A program made the translations under genes and the position numbers. From Ulvibacterium marinum (lineage in GTDB: Bacteria; Bacteroidota; Bacteroidia; Flavobacteriales; Flavobacteriaceae), in NCBI RefSeq assembly GCF_003626755.1, contig NZ_RBCJ01000002.1, positions 558,001-622,000 of the forward strand: 64,000 nucleotides of DNA. Reading direction: 5' to 3'. Below, one piece after another: positions 24,768 to 33,629 of this stretch. Positions within the stretch are counted from its first letter, which is position 1. Every line of letters begins with the position of its first letter. A model generated the notes under the pieces. It saw only the letters and a program-made list of their open reading frames with translations, had not been told where the DNA came from and ran no database searches.

Positions 24768-25916
24768 TTAGGGAACTGTTATCCAGGCTTGTTGCTTGTT
24801 ACTTGCAATAATGGCCTCCGCCAGTACCAATTCCCGTAGTCCATCGCCAAAGTCTGGAAATTTCCATTCAGATTGGGGTATGCCCGTTCGGATGGCGTTG
24901 TAGACTTCAGAAAACAATTGCTTGGAAGTATCGGCAAAGCCTTCGTTATGACCTCCGGGAAAGGAGGTAATCTTATTGGCTTCTGCATGGAACAGACTAG
25001 GGTCGCGCAACAAAAGTCCATTGGTTTCGTCCCGTTTTCCTATCCAAAGCTCATTGGGTTTTTCGGATTCCCAGGCCAAGCTCAATTTGGCGGCCGAAAT
25101 CTCCAACGCCACCCTATTCTTTCTACCCGCCGCTACCTGGCTTACGGTTATGGACCCCTTATGGCCATTGTTGAACCGAAGCAGTACATGGGCCGTGTCC
25201 TCGGTAGCTATGGGAACATCGGCATAATCCTCAGGCTTCAATAGTTTTCCTGAATAGGTTTCCACGGGAACCAGAGGCTTTTTACGGGTCTTGTGTACCG
25301 TGTCAAAATCGGCCATCACTGCGGTAATCTTAAGTCCTGTGATGTATTCCAAAAGGTCCATAAGATGTGAGCCAATATCAGCAATAGCCCGTGACTCTCC
25401 CGACTTTTTAGGTTCCAACCTCCAATTATAGTCGGTTTCGTAAAACAGCCAGTCTTGAAGGTATGATCCCAAAACGGTATGAATAGCCCCCAACTCCCCC
25501 TTTTCCCGCATCGTTTTCATTTGACGGATCAGCGGATAGTAGCGCACATTAAACTGAACGGCATTCACCCGATGGGTACTTTTTGCCAAGGCCACCAGTT
25601 CCTCTGCCTCGGATATTTTCGTGGCCAAAGGCTTTTCGCAGACCACATGTAGGCCTTGTGCCAAAGCTTCCCGGGCCATTTCATAGTGGAGGAAATTTGG
25701 GGTGCAAATATGAACGCAGTCCAAACGGTCACTGCTTAAGAAGGCATCATAATCTTGATAGTACCGTTCTATGCCCAATTGTTCCGCCTTGGTTTGAACA
25801 GCGTCATTGTGATGATGTACCGAAACGACTTCGAGTCCCGGTATACGACGTAGCGCTTCAATATGTATGGGGCCAATGAATCCCAATCCGGCAACCCCGA
25901 TTCTAATTTTTTTCAT
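24768..25916 (-). CDS. Gfo/Idh/MocA-family NAD(P)-dependent oxidoreductase
   Basis: A 382-residue sugar or cyclitol dehydrogenase. N-terminal Rossmann fold with GVAGLGFIGPIHIEAL (6-21), the CEKPLA motif about residue 95, and the C-terminal alpha/beta substrate domain beginning near FNVRYYPLIRQMK, with a GGHNEGFADTSK segment near the active site. Such enzymes oxidise or reduce a hydroxyl of a sugar, often after a prior isomerase step. It is the last gene of a leftward operon with a DeoC-type aldolase, a GntR regulator and a TIM-barrel isomerase, which together suggest stepwise breakdown of a sugar-like compound. The substrate is not indicated. Confidence 0.92.
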   Translation of the reverse strand: MKKIRIGVAGLGFIGPIHIEALRRIPGLEVVSVHHHNDAVQTKAEQLGIERYYQDYDAFLSSDRLDCVHICTPNFLHYEMAREALAQGLHVVCEKPLATKISEAEELVALAKSTHRVNAVQFNVRYYPLIRQMKTMREKGELGAIHTVLGSYLQDWLFYETDYNWRLEPKKSGESRAIADIGSHLMDLLEYITGLKITAVMADFDTVHKTRKKPLVPVETYSGKLLKPEDYADVPIATEDTAHVLLRFNNGHKGSITVSQVAAGRKNRVALEISAAKLSLAWESEKPNELWIGKRDETNGLLLRDPSLFHAEANKITSFPGGHNEGFADTSKQLFSEVYNAIRTGIPQSEWKFPDFGDGLRELVLAEAIIASNKQQAWITVP

Positions 25917-25939
25917 GATACCGTATCAATTCGTTCGTT

Positions 25940-26707
25940 TCAATAACCACTTGGGGAATCCTCCATGACCACATTTTTGTCCGCTCCGTCCCCAAATCTT
26001 TCCTTGGCCTCATGAATAATGGCAACAGTGGCCGTAGCCCCGATGCGGCTTACGCCTAAGGCCTTTACTTTTAAAAGGTCGTCCAAGGTACGCACCCCTC
26101 CGGCTGCCTTAACCTGTATTTCCGAATCGGAATGCGAGCGCATCAACTCCAAATCGTCGGGGGTTGCCCCTTTATAATTGTAGCTTCCGTCCGCTCCTTT
26201 TACAAAGCCATAACCCGTACTGGTCTTTACGAAGTCTACGCCCAGTTTAGAGCATATTTCGCACAGCCTTATCTTATACTTGGCTTCCGGAAGATGATCG
26301 TTCTCAAAAATAACCTTTAGAATTCCCCCGTTTTCATGGGTTGCCCTACAGACGGCCGCGATTTCACGTTCCACGTAATCCCAATCCTCCTGTAAGACCT
26401 TTCCAATATTTACCACCATATCTATTTCAACGGCACCATCCTTACAGGCTTGGATGGTCTCGGCCACCTTGATCTCTAGGGTAGAATTCCCATGGGGAAA
26501 CCCGATTACCGTGCCCACCAGAACGTTGGAGTGCTTTAGAATATCGACCGCCAAGGGAACGGCATACGGTTTTATACATACGGAGGCCACATCGTATTCC
26601 AAGGCTATTTTACAGCCTTGTACCATATCGGAATCCGTCATGGTGGGATGCAAGAGGGAATGATCGATCATTTTGGCCAACTCATGAACCTTAACAGGTG
26701 ATGTCAT
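25940..26707 (-). CDS. deoC: Deoxyribose-phosphate aldolase
   Basis: A 255-residue class I aldolase of the DeoC family: IDHSLLHPTMTDSD at the start, VIGFPHGNST, EIDMVVNIGKVLQEDWDYV, and the Schiff-base lysine motif VDFVKTSTGYG. These cleave 2-deoxyribose 5-phosphate to acetaldehyde and glyceraldehyde 3-phosphate in nucleoside breakdown. No other deoxynucleoside gene is next to it; instead it lies between a GntR regulator and a Gfo/Idh/MocA dehydrogenase, so it may act on a related keto-deoxy-sugar phosphate. Spacing to the neighbours is short (14 and 23 bases), consistent with one transcript. Confidence 0.92.
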   Translation of the reverse strand: MTSPVKVHELAKMIDHSLLHPTMTDSDMVQGCKIALEYDVASVCIKPYAVPLAVDILKHSNVLVGTVIGFPHGNSTLEIKVAETIQACKDGAVEIDMVVNIGKVLQEDWDYVEREIAAVCRATHENGGILKVIFENDHLPEAKYKIRLCEICSKLGVDFVKTSTGYGFVKGADGSYNYKGATPDDLELMRSHSDSEIQVKAAGGVRTLDDLLKVKALGVSRIGATATVAIIHEAKERFGDGADKNVVMEDSPSGY

Positions 26708-26721
26708 AAGAAATATGGATT

Positions 26722-27438
26722 TTAATTGAAAAAATTACTTATCGAATATTTTGTTGTGTTGCAATACAGCGAACTATAGATATGAAAATCGGATGTATTG
26801 GTCAGGTATTTTCTGTTGATGTGGAGCACCGGCGTATTGTCAATTAGCTCAAGACGTTTTAGAATAGCCTCGGGGGCATGTATGGCCCTTACATCCTGTA
26901 GCACTTTTAAAATTTCAATTTTGTACTCCTGTTGTAGGGTGGCGAACAAGGAACCGTTTTCCATATTTTCAAAGAAATTAGGAACACCCTTTTGTGGAAT
27001 ATAGGTAAACTCCAACATCACGGGGTGCCCTTCTACACTTCTCAAGCGTTCCAGAAAAAAACAGCCTGCCTCTTTTTCCGAAGCGGTGGGTTCATAAAAA
27101 AATGGGGAGGGCCAAACTGCGGTCGTTCCCATTTTTAGGTTCTGTGTGGTAGAGGACAAGGGAGTTGATTCCAAGACTTCGGAAAACCCTTTGAACGTTA
27201 AAAGTCCCAAGGTCTTCCGGTCATTGACTACCACACTGCCAATACCCATACGTTTTTCGATGAATCCCTCACGAACCAGCTCTTGTAACCCCTGCCGTAC
27301 CGTGGCCCTGGTAATATTGTACCTAGCACTCAATTCATTTTCAGAGGGCAATAACGAACCTTTTGCAATGGCCCCGGAAAGGATACCTTGCCTAAGGGCA
27401 AGATGGAGTTTTTTATAGTGGGGCAGTGTTTTTTCCAT
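26722..27438 (-). CDS. GntR-family (HutC-type) transcriptional regulator
   Basis: A 238-residue regulator. N-terminal winged helix with ILSGAIAKGSLLPSENELSA and YNITRATVRQGLQEL (about 15-60), then a UTRA ligand-binding domain in which LERLRSVEGHPVMLEFTYIP (about 129-148) is typical. This is the HutC subfamily, which responds to small sugars or related metabolites. Its start overlaps the stop of the isomerase gene by one base (TAATG), so it is made along with the enzymes and most likely controls their operon. The ligand would be a pathway intermediate; its identity cannot be told. Confidence 0.93.
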   Translation of the reverse strand: MEKTLPHYKKLHLALRQGILSGAIAKGSLLPSENELSARYNITRATVRQGLQELVREGFIEKRMGIGSVVVNDRKTLGLLTFKGFSEVLESTPLSSTTQNLKMGTTAVWPSPFFYEPTASEKEAGCFFLERLRSVEGHPVMLEFTYIPQKGVPNFFENMENGSLFATLQQEYKIEILKVLQDVRAIHAPEAILKRLELIDNTPVLHINRKYLTNTSDFHIYSSLYCNTTKYSISNFFN

Positions 27439-28355
27439 TAGGACAAGAATTGACGCAGATAGTTTCTGCTGGTCAAAATTGCGGCCCTGACATCTTCTTC
27501 GGAACCTTCAAAGGCCTTGTCCTCTACCTCTATACAAACGGGACCTTTATAACCTACCGTGGTAAGGGCCGAAAAGAAGTCGCGCCAACGCACATCCCCC
27601 AGTCCAGGTATCTTGGGCGAGTGGTATTCCAAGGGATAGGCCAATATGCCCACCTTATCCAGCTTGTCCTTGTACACCTTTACATCCTTTAGATGAATAT
27701 GGAACAACTTGTCCTTAAAATCATAGATGGGCTGTATTTCATCCATTTGCATCCATACCAAATGGGAAGGATCATAATTGAGTCCGAAATGGTCACTAGG
27801 AATCATATTGAACATCTTATCCCAAATTGCCGGGGAAATTGCCAAATTCTTGCCTCCGGGCCACTCGTCCTTGGTAAAAAGCATGGGACAGTTTTCAATC
27901 CCTATTTTAACACCTTCCTTTTCGGCCAAGGATATAATATCTGGCCAAACCTCCTTAAATTTGTCCAAATTATAGTCCACACTCCTTCCAGGGTCCCTTC
28001 CTAGAAATGTATTTACCACAGGTATCCCTAATTTGGGAGCGGCAGAAATCAATTTCTTGATATGTTCAATATAAACGGAAGCATTTTCCGAATTTGGATC
28101 CAAAGGGTTGGGATAATACCCCAATCCGGATACATAAATTTCATTTTCTTGCAATATATGCTGAATGGACTCTTTTTGAGTATCCAAGGTGTCCGCATCT
28201 ATATGGGTTACCCCGGCATAGCGACGTGTATCCTTTCCCCCTTTGGGCCAGCACATGGCTTCAATACATTGAAACCCATTTTCCGAGGCAAAATGGACTA
28301 CTTCCTTAAAAGGTTTCTCCGCCAGTATGGCACTAACAAATCCTAGGTGAAACAT
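27438..28355 (-). CDS. TIM-barrel sugar isomerase/epimerase
   Basis: A 305-residue protein of the xylose-isomerase-like TIM-barrel superfamily (AP_endonuc_2 fold). Typical stretches: CIEAMCWPKGG, IYVSGLGYYPNPLDP, VKIGIENCPML with a metal-binding Glu, FGLNYDPSHLVW, FHIHLKDVKVY with a His ligand, and PGLGDVRWRDFF followed by GPVCIEVED. These use a divalent metal to interconvert sugars or cyclitols. It is the first gene of the leftward four-gene operon (isomerase, GntR, deoC, dehydrogenase), so it may carry out the first or second step. No signal peptide; cytosolic. Confidence 0.92.
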   Translation of the reverse strand: MFHLGFVSAILAEKPFKEVVHFASENGFQCIEAMCWPKGGKDTRRYAGVTHIDADTLDTQKESIQHILQENEIYVSGLGYYPNPLDPNSENASVYIEHIKKLISAAPKLGIPVVNTFLGRDPGRSVDYNLDKFKEVWPDIISLAEKEGVKIGIENCPMLFTKDEWPGGKNLAISPAIWDKMFNMIPSDHFGLNYDPSHLVWMQMDEIQPIYDFKDKLFHIHLKDVKVYKDKLDKVGILAYPLEYHSPKIPGLGDVRWRDFFSALTTVGYKGPVCIEVEDKAFEGSEEDVRAAILTSRNYLRQFLS

Positions 28356-28515
28356 AATGGTGTTTTATCCAAATATAGGAATCCTTACCTGTCTATACAA
28401 GTTAAATTTGAAGCACAAATATTTCCATACCGTATTTAAAGTGGAAATTCGGTTTGAAAATGGGATTTTGCCGTGATTTTACTAACTAGATTTCCCTAGG
28501 TGAAGTCAAATCGGA

Positions 28516-28944
28516 CTAGTTGGGTTTGAAAACAAGATGGTAGATTTTGCCCACGGCCCAATTGCCCAAAGGAAAATAGAGTCCAAAGAAAAGGGCCATC
28601 CCCAAGGAGAAATTACGGATACCAAAAAACTGGTCCAAAATATTGTTGGGATAGGCATATGAGGTCTCCAGGGCATACCCTCCAAACTCCAAAAGACACA
28701 TAGCTATGAGTCCGTAGGCGTATTGCATATGGAATGGAAGGCCCCGCAATAGAAGGGAAATGGGGACCATGTAGAGGATATACGTGGTTATTACTTGCCA
28801 CCAATAGGTGAATTTGGCGATTTCCACTTGGGTACCGAACCAGTTCATCCCCAGGCCCCATAAGAAATAGACGATACAATAGATTAGAATCAATCGTCTA
28901 TCTACTTTAAGTCTGGGTAGGGCCCATTTTAAAAATTCCTTCAT
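28516..28944 (-). CDS. Small integral membrane protein of the PKS cluster
   Basis: A 142-residue membrane protein with about four hydrophobic segments (residues about 15-35, 48-65, 75-90 and 108-128). The ATG at 28944 is chosen, because it lies just after the ACP stop at 28946 and gives MKEFLKWALPRLKVDRR; a longer frame would run through the ACP gene. No family recognised. Conserved-looking features are FGTQVEIAKFTYWWQ, GGYALETSYAYPNNI and IRNFSLGMALFFG. As the last gene of the eight-gene cluster it may help membrane placement, export or a late tailoring step of the product. That is inference from position only. Confidence 0.75.
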   Translation of the reverse strand: MKEFLKWALPRLKVDRRLILIYCIVYFLWGLGMNWFGTQVEIAKFTYWWQVITTYILYMVPISLLLRGLPFHMQYAYGLIAMCLLEFGGYALETSYAYPNNILDQFFGIRNFSLGMALFFGLYFPLGNWAVGKIYHLVFKPN

Positions 28945-28945
28945 C

Positions 28946-29197
28946 CTACTTTTTTGCAAGTTTGGTCTCAATGATATCCAAAGCATCACCAACGGTCTGC
29001 ATCTGTTCCATATCCTCGTTTTCCAACATGATATCAAAGGCATCCTCCACATCCAGAACAATATCCACCAAATGGGCGGAATTGATATTGAGCTCGTTTG
29101 TAAAATGACTTTCTTTTGATATATCCGTAACGGATACGTCTTCGGGAAGATAAATCTGTATGATATCCCTTAGCTGGTGATAGCGCTCTTCGTTCAT
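28946..29197 (-). CDS. Acyl carrier protein with NS in place of DSL
   Basis: An 83-residue acyl carrier protein: MNEERYHQLRDIIQIYLPED, then FTNELNINSAHLVDIVLDVE. Ser40 (NINSAHLVDI) stands where the phosphopantetheine-bearing Ser of the DSL motif is expected, with Asn in place of Asp and Ala in place of Leu. The rest of helix II (VDIVLDVEDAFDI) fits. An in-frame ATG at 29248 overlaps the ketosynthase stop (TGATG) and would add 17 residues unlike any ACP; it may serve for coupling. The protein presumably carries growing chains for the adjoining ketosynthase, dehydratase and reductase, and may hand the product to the type III PKS. Confidence 0.85.
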   Translation of the reverse strand: MNEERYHQLRDIIQIYLPEDVSVTDISKESHFTNELNINSAHLVDIVLDVEDAFDIMLENEDMEQMQTVGDALDIIETKLAKK

Positions 29198-29247
29198 CTT
29201 TTCATAGCATTTTAGACCCCAGGAATGGCCTGGGAAAAGTTGAGGCA

Positions 29248-30522
29248 TCAGTCGTTAAAAGCCCTAAAAATAACACATGCATTTACATCTCCAAAACCAA
29301 AACTGGCCTTCGCGATGATTTTTGGTGAATAGGCCATGGTTTTTACCGGAATTTTGGTCGGGTCTACCCTATTGGAAATCTCGGGGTGCAAATCCTCGCA
29401 ATTGCTATTGCCAAATACACATTGGTTATGGAATTGCAAAAGGGCACCTACGCATTCTATACTTCCCGCAGCGGCCAGGCAATGCCCAAATAGGCTTTTA
29501 AAAGCATTTACGTACGGGAAATCCAACCCTTCACGTTCTAGGGCAAGGCTCCAGTTTTTGATTTCTATAGGATCCTTTACCGTTGCGGTTAGGTGGCCAT
29601 TGATTACGTCCACTTCATTTTTTTGGATTCCGGCTTGCTCAACAGCCTGTACGATACATCTTTGTACGGCTTCGCTATTGGGGGCGGTCATACTACCACC
29701 GGAGCGTTGCCCCCCGCTGTTAACCGATCCTCCCAAAACTTCAGCATATATTCGGGCTCCCCGTGCCTTGGCGCTTTCCAGGGACTCCAATACCAAGGCC
29801 CCTGCCCCACTCCCCGGCACAAATCCGGCCGCAGAGGCACTAAGAGGTCTACTGCCTTCGGAAGGCGTATCGTTATACTGTCTGGGTAGGATTCGCATGG
29901 CATCAAAACCGCCCCAAACGTAGGGCCCGCTATCGCTACAGCTCCCGGCCAGCATACGTTCTGCCTTTCCAGAGGCAATTCGATCATAGGCCATTATTAT
30001 GGCTTCGGTTCCCGTTGTACAGGCGGATGAATTGGTGGTTACCTGATTGCCACTACCTATAATACCGGCTAAATAGGCACTTATGCCACTGGCCATGGTC
30101 TGCAATACGGCAGTACTTCCCAAACGCCTTACCTTGTTATCGTCCACTAAATGAATGGACTCCCGAAATTTGTCCACGCCCAGGATTCCTGTCCCAAAAA
30201 TAATTCCGCTTTGCCAGTCGGGTTGGTCCTTGTCTAGAGGTTTCAATCCAGCATCCTTCCATGCATCTGTACCCGCGATCACACCATATACGATTCCGCT
30301 TGCGTTGAGACCTCGTAACTGCAATGGGGTAAAATACTTGTCAACAAGATTATCTTTTACTAAGGGTTCCCCGGCGATTTGACAACCAAAATTCAATTCC
30401 TTTAGTCGGGGTTGGAAGCGGATACCACTATTTCCGTTCCGTAGGGAGTCTGTAAATGTATCTAGCCCCACTCCGTTAGGCGCACAAACACCAAGACCCG
30501 TAATGACGACCCGCCTATTCAA
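29248..30522 (-). CDS. Beta-ketoacyl-ACP synthase, FabF type
   Basis: A 424-residue condensing enzyme with intact Cys-His-His and Lys: nucleophile Cys168 (NSSACTTGTEA), His310 (VINGHLTATVKDPIE), Lys342 and His347 (FKSLFGHCLAAAGS). The usual NAHGTST around the first His is changed to NGHLTAT, as in some specialised synthases of secondary metabolism. It elongates an acyl chain on the ACP of the cluster by decarboxylative condensation with malonyl-ACP. Start overlaps the dehydratase stop by eight bases, and its own stop touches an ATG in front of the ACP gene, so translation is coupled. Not the housekeeping fabF, in my judgement, because it sits in the PKS cluster. Confidence 0.93.
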   Translation of the reverse strand: MNRRVVITGLGVCAPNGVGLDTFTDSLRNGNSGIRFQPRLKELNFGCQIAGEPLVKDNLVDKYFTPLQLRGLNASGIVYGVIAGTDAWKDAGLKPLDKDQPDWQSGIIFGTGILGVDKFRESIHLVDDNKVRRLGSTAVLQTMASGISAYLAGIIGSGNQVTTNSSACTTGTEAIIMAYDRIASGKAERMLAGSCSDSGPYVWGGFDAMRILPRQYNDTPSEGSRPLSASAAGFVPGSGAGALVLESLESAKARGARIYAEVLGGSVNSGGQRSGGSMTAPNSEAVQRCIVQAVEQAGIQKNEVDVINGHLTATVKDPIEIKNWSLALEREGLDFPYVNAFKSLFGHCLAAAGSIECVGALLQFHNQCVFGNSNCEDLHPEISNRVDPTKIPVKTMAYSPKIIAKASFGFGDVNACVIFRAFND

Positions 30523-30970
30523 TTTCTTGCAGCTTTAACATGCCCGAAATAACTCCTTTACATACCAATTTCCCTGTGCTGTTGTGCATTTTTACCCTAC
30601 ACTTTAGCTTGTTGAAACGAAAATACACTTTCTCAGAGGTGACCGTCACTTTTTCACCTGGAAGTACGGGATGATAAAAATCCATGTCGGAGCTGCTTAG
30701 ACCTACCGAAATATTAGAATCCTTGTTTTCCGAAATATATGCCTCCAAGAGAAAGATTCCGAGACACACCAGTCCGATCTGTGCGCAGCACTCGGTTAAA
30801 ATCACCCCGGGGGTAACCGGAAAATCCGTGAAATGGCCCTGGTAAAAATCCAAATCCCGGGAAAACAAATAGTTCCCCACTACCCTATCTTCAGTCACCT
30901 CCAAAAGTTCATCCACAAAAAGGAAGGGGGGCGAATAGGGAAGCAATTTTAAAATGTCATTATTTTCCAA
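30515..30970 (-). CDS. 3-hydroxyacyl-ACP dehydratase, FabZ/hotdog type
   Basis: A 151-residue hotdog-fold dehydratase. The active-site pattern GHFTDFPVTPGVILTECCAQ contains His46 and Glu60, the FabZ catalytic pair. The start LKLLPYSPPFLFVDELLEV also matches FabZ. It removes water from 3-hydroxyacyl-ACP. The gene lies 10 bases downstream of the SDR and overlaps the ketosynthase by eight bases, so ketosynthase, dehydratase, reductase and ACP form a compact chain-building set next to the type III PKS. Confidence 0.92.
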   Translation of the reverse strand: MENNDILKLLPYSPPFLFVDELLEVTEDRVVGNYLFSRDLDFYQGHFTDFPVTPGVILTECCAQIGLVCLGIFLLEAYISENKDSNISVGLSSSDMDFYHPVLPGEKVTVTSEKVYFRFNKLKCRVKMHNSTGKLVCKGVISGMLKLQEIE

Positions 30971-30980
30971 AGTCTTTCGT

Positions 30981-31772
30981 TTATCTCAGGCTTTCACCCC
31001 CATCTACTTTTATCACTGTACCCGTAATCCACTTGGCTTCTTCGGTCGTCAATAGATATACCGCATTGGCCACGTCCTCAGGAGTGGTCAAACGGCCATG
31101 CGGATTTCGTTTTACGGCGCTATCCCTTAACTGCTCATGTCCGGGAATGATTTGAAAGGCCTTGGTCTCCACTACTCCAGCCTGAATACAATTTGCCTTA
31201 ATGCCCATGGGCGCAAACTCCAACGCCATATTCCGAGTGAGGGCCTCCAGGGTCACTTTTGCAGCAGACACAGCCCCATACCCTTTCCATGCCTTGGTAT
31301 TTCCTTCACTGGTAAAGGAAATGATCCGTGTATCGTTTGCTAACAATTCCTGGTCCATCAAATTCTTGGTCCAATCATAGAGGCTCAAGGCCATGGCATT
31401 TAGGGTAAGCTGAAAATCTTGTTGGTTTAAGGTACTTTCCGCTTCCCCATACATGGGCTTAAGGCTTCCCTTAGCAATACTATGGACCAAGACCTTTACC
31501 TTTTGCTCTCTTCCTAAATGGGTTTTTACTTTTTGAACGACTTCCTTTCTTTTCTCAGAATTTGCAACATCCATGTTATAGCTCAGTAATTGAACACCCT
31601 GCGCAGCAATTTCCTGGAACTGCGATTCGATCAGTGCCAAATCAGCCCTTCTATCCCGATGCACTATTAAGAGGTTAAAACCATGGAATGCCAGTTTTTT
31701 TGCGGTAGCCAGCCCTAGCCCACTGCTACCTCCCAATACCAAGGCCCATTCCTTATTTTTAATCTTGTCCAT
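30981..31772 (-). CDS. SDR oxidoreductase, enoyl-reductase-like
   Basis: A short-chain dehydrogenase of about 263 residues. The ATG at 31772 (MDKIKNKEWALVLGG) is preferred to one four codons upstream. Cofactor motif GGSSGLGLATAKKL, an NAG-like region (VHSIAKGSLKPMYGEAE), and the catalytic YGAVSAAK, in which Tyr and Lys are separated by six residues as in FabI/FabL enoyl-ACP reductases rather than by three as in FabG. The end TEEAKWITGTVIKVDGGESL is standard. It thus probably reduces the enoyl-ACP made by the adjoining dehydratase; ketoreduction may be borrowed from primary FabG. NADPH use is hinted at by VHRDRRAD. Confidence 0.85.
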   Translation of the reverse strand: MDKIKNKEWALVLGGSSGLGLATAKKLAFHGFNLLIVHRDRRADLALIESQFQEIAAQGVQLLSYNMDVANSEKRKEVVQKVKTHLGREQKVKVLVHSIAKGSLKPMYGEAESTLNQQDFQLTLNAMALSLYDWTKNLMDQELLANDTRIISFTSEGNTKAWKGYGAVSAAKVTLEALTRNMALEFAPMGIKANCIQAGVVETKAFQIIPGHEQLRDSAVKRNPHGRLTTPEDVANAVYLLTTEEAKWITGTVIKVDGGESLR

Positions 31773-31849
31773 ATTATACTGCAAACAATCGTGTTTAATT
31801 TATTGTTTTCGCTTCTGTTTTTTCATTGGAAATCCAAAGCCAATACTTC

Positions 31850-32905
31850 TTACCACTCCAACAACACGCGTTGCGCCGAAAATCCAGGGCCAAAGCTTAA
31901 CAACAACCCTTGTTGCCCTTGTTGTATCTCCCTTTCCAAAAACCGTTCTAAAACGTAAAGAACGGTAGCACTGCTCATATTACCATATTTTCGAAGAACT
32001 TCTCGGGTATCATCAATATTTTTGCCCAATTGCCCAAAAAGTTCCTCAACCGTCTGCACGATTTTTCGCCCTCCAGGATGAAAAATCAAATGGTCTACAC
32101 TCTCAATGGATGTTCCATGCTTCTCCAAAAAAGGGTGGATTATTCTTGGGAAATGATCGGCTATGGTCTCCGGAACCGATGGATCCAAAATCATTTTCAG
32201 TCCTGTATTGGTCAAATCAAATCCCATGAGATGTGTGGCCTCCTTAAAATGATACATTCCTTCCCCAAGAATCTTGGGACCGGGAGCATTCTCCTCCGAA
32301 GACAACAGTACACAGGCAGCTCCATCTCCAAAAATGGCCGCGCTCACCATGTTGGCCATGGAAAAGTCATTTAGTTGAAAGGTGGCCGTAGGACTTTCCA
32401 CAGCTATGAGCGCCAACCGTTTTCCCGGATTGGATTTCAAAAAATTATGGGCATATATTAGTCCGGAAATTCCCGCGGCACATCCCATTTCCGTAACCGG
32501 CAGCCTTACGATTTCCTGTTTGAGTCCCATATCGTTGACCAGATAAGCGTCCAAGGAGGGAATCATGATTCCCGTACAACTTACCGTTATGATATAATCC
32601 AGAGATTCCGGTTGCCAACCACTTTGTTTTAAGGCCTTCTGTAAAACCGATTTCCCCAATTTCTTGACTTCCCGAACATATATCGCGTTTTTTTCTTCAA
32701 AAGAGGTGGCCGTAAACACTTCTTCAATATCCATGATTCCATACCGTCTTTCCACCCCGGCCCCTTCAAAGATTTTGATGACCTTCCTACGAAATCGTTC
32801 CTCTTGACCACTCAACCAGAAATCGACAAAAGGAAGAATATCCTTGGTATCCCTGCAATATGGTGGCAATACCTTGGTGGTGGAAACTATTCGTACCTCA
32901 TTCAT
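31850..32905 (-). CDS. Type III polyketide synthase
   Basis: A 351-residue chalcone-synthase-like enzyme with an intact Cys-His-Asn triad: Cys142 (VTEMGCAAGISG), His276 (DHLIFHPGGRKI) and Asn309 (KYGNMSSATVLYVLE). The early region SCTGIMIPSLDAYL is also typical. Type III PKSs extend an acyl starter with malonyl-CoA and cyclise it to resorcinols, phloroglucinols or pyrones without an ACP of their own. Its start overlaps the methyltransferase by eight bases. With ketosynthase, dehydratase, reductase and ACP downstream, the starter is probably a cluster-made fatty acyl chain. Product not known; an alkylresorcinol or alkylpyrone is the simplest guess. Confidence 0.93.
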   Translation of the reverse strand: MNEVRIVSTTKVLPPYCRDTKDILPFVDFWLSGQEERFRRKVIKIFEGAGVERRYGIMDIEEVFTATSFEEKNAIYVREVKKLGKSVLQKALKQSGWQPESLDYIITVSCTGIMIPSLDAYLVNDMGLKQEIVRLPVTEMGCAAGISGLIYAHNFLKSNPGKRLALIAVESPTATFQLNDFSMANMVSAAIFGDGAACVLLSSEENAPGPKILGEGMYHFKEATHLMGFDLTNTGLKMILDPSVPETIADHFPRIIHPFLEKHGTSIESVDHLIFHPGGRKIVQTVEELFGQLGKNIDDTREVLRKYGNMSSATVLYVLERFLEREIQQGQQGLLLSFGPGFSAQRVLLEW

Positions 32906-33629
32906 ATGTTCGGGTTAGTCGGTTCATTTTAATGATCCATACATATCTAAAGGCCCATTGCCATGTAATAGCGTGTTCCGCCCCTAAAATTTCCTTGGAA
33001 AATCGTATCAATTCAGCTTTGGTAAATCCGCGCGCTATAGAAACCAATCCGTCATTTTTGGCGATTTGGGTATGTATAAAAATAAGGCTAAACACCTTAA
33101 AAAGTGAATAGGCCCATGAACTTCTTTGTAAGTCGTTGATAACAATACCGATATGGGCCAATTTGCCGAACCGTTGTAGAATGGACGGAATCTGTTCGTC
33201 ATAAAAATGGTGTAATGTTAAGGTAGTTATCAGTATATCACATTCCAGTCCTTGAGTGTCCGAATCCATGATATCTCTCTTCAGATAATTGATTTCAGGA
33301 AAATCCACCGAGGCTTTGTTCGCAATTTGCAAGGCCTTCTCGTTTAAGTCGATTCCTATACACTTCACTTTTTTATGGATACGCCTAAAAAAAAGAACCA
33401 CCTCCCTTAGCATGGCCCCATCACCACAACCCATATCCAATACCGTATAACTATTCCTTGGATTTTGGGAGATTAATTGGGATAATGCCGTAATTGTACC
33501 CTTGTTTCCTCCTAAAATCCGGTTGGCACGGTTGATATCCCGTAAGACATTTTCCAATGTTTGTTTAGACACGTCGGGATTGTCCATTAGTTCCAACTCC
33601 CTACTCCTTTTTGAAAAATCCATGTTCAT
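32898..33629 (-). CDS. Class I SAM-dependent methyltransferase
   Basis: A 243-residue methyltransferase. SAM motif I is VLDMGCGDGAMLREVV (residues about 69-84), followed by the acidic end of strand 2 (CIGIDLNEKAL) and LKRDIMDSD, then DILITTLTLHHF as motif IV. No membrane segment. Its start overlaps the flavoprotein stop by four bases (ATGA) and its stop overlaps the PKS start by eight bases, so the three are made together. It should methylate an oxygen or ring carbon of the PKS product. The pairing of a type III PKS with a methyltransferase and a flavin hydroxylase recalls the Streptomyces srs alkylquinone genes, although the enzyme subclass may differ. Confidence 0.9.
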   Translation of the reverse strand: MNMDFSKRSRELELMDNPDVSKQTLENVLRDINRANRILGGNKGTITALSQLISQNPRNSYTVLDMGCGDGAMLREVVLFFRRIHKKVKCIGIDLNEKALQIANKASVDFPEINYLKRDIMDSDTQGLECDILITTLTLHHFYDEQIPSILQRFGKLAHIGIVINDLQRSSWAYSLFKVFSLIFIHTQIAKNDGLVSIARGFTKAELIRFSKEILGAEHAITWQWAFRYVWIIKMNRLTRTYE

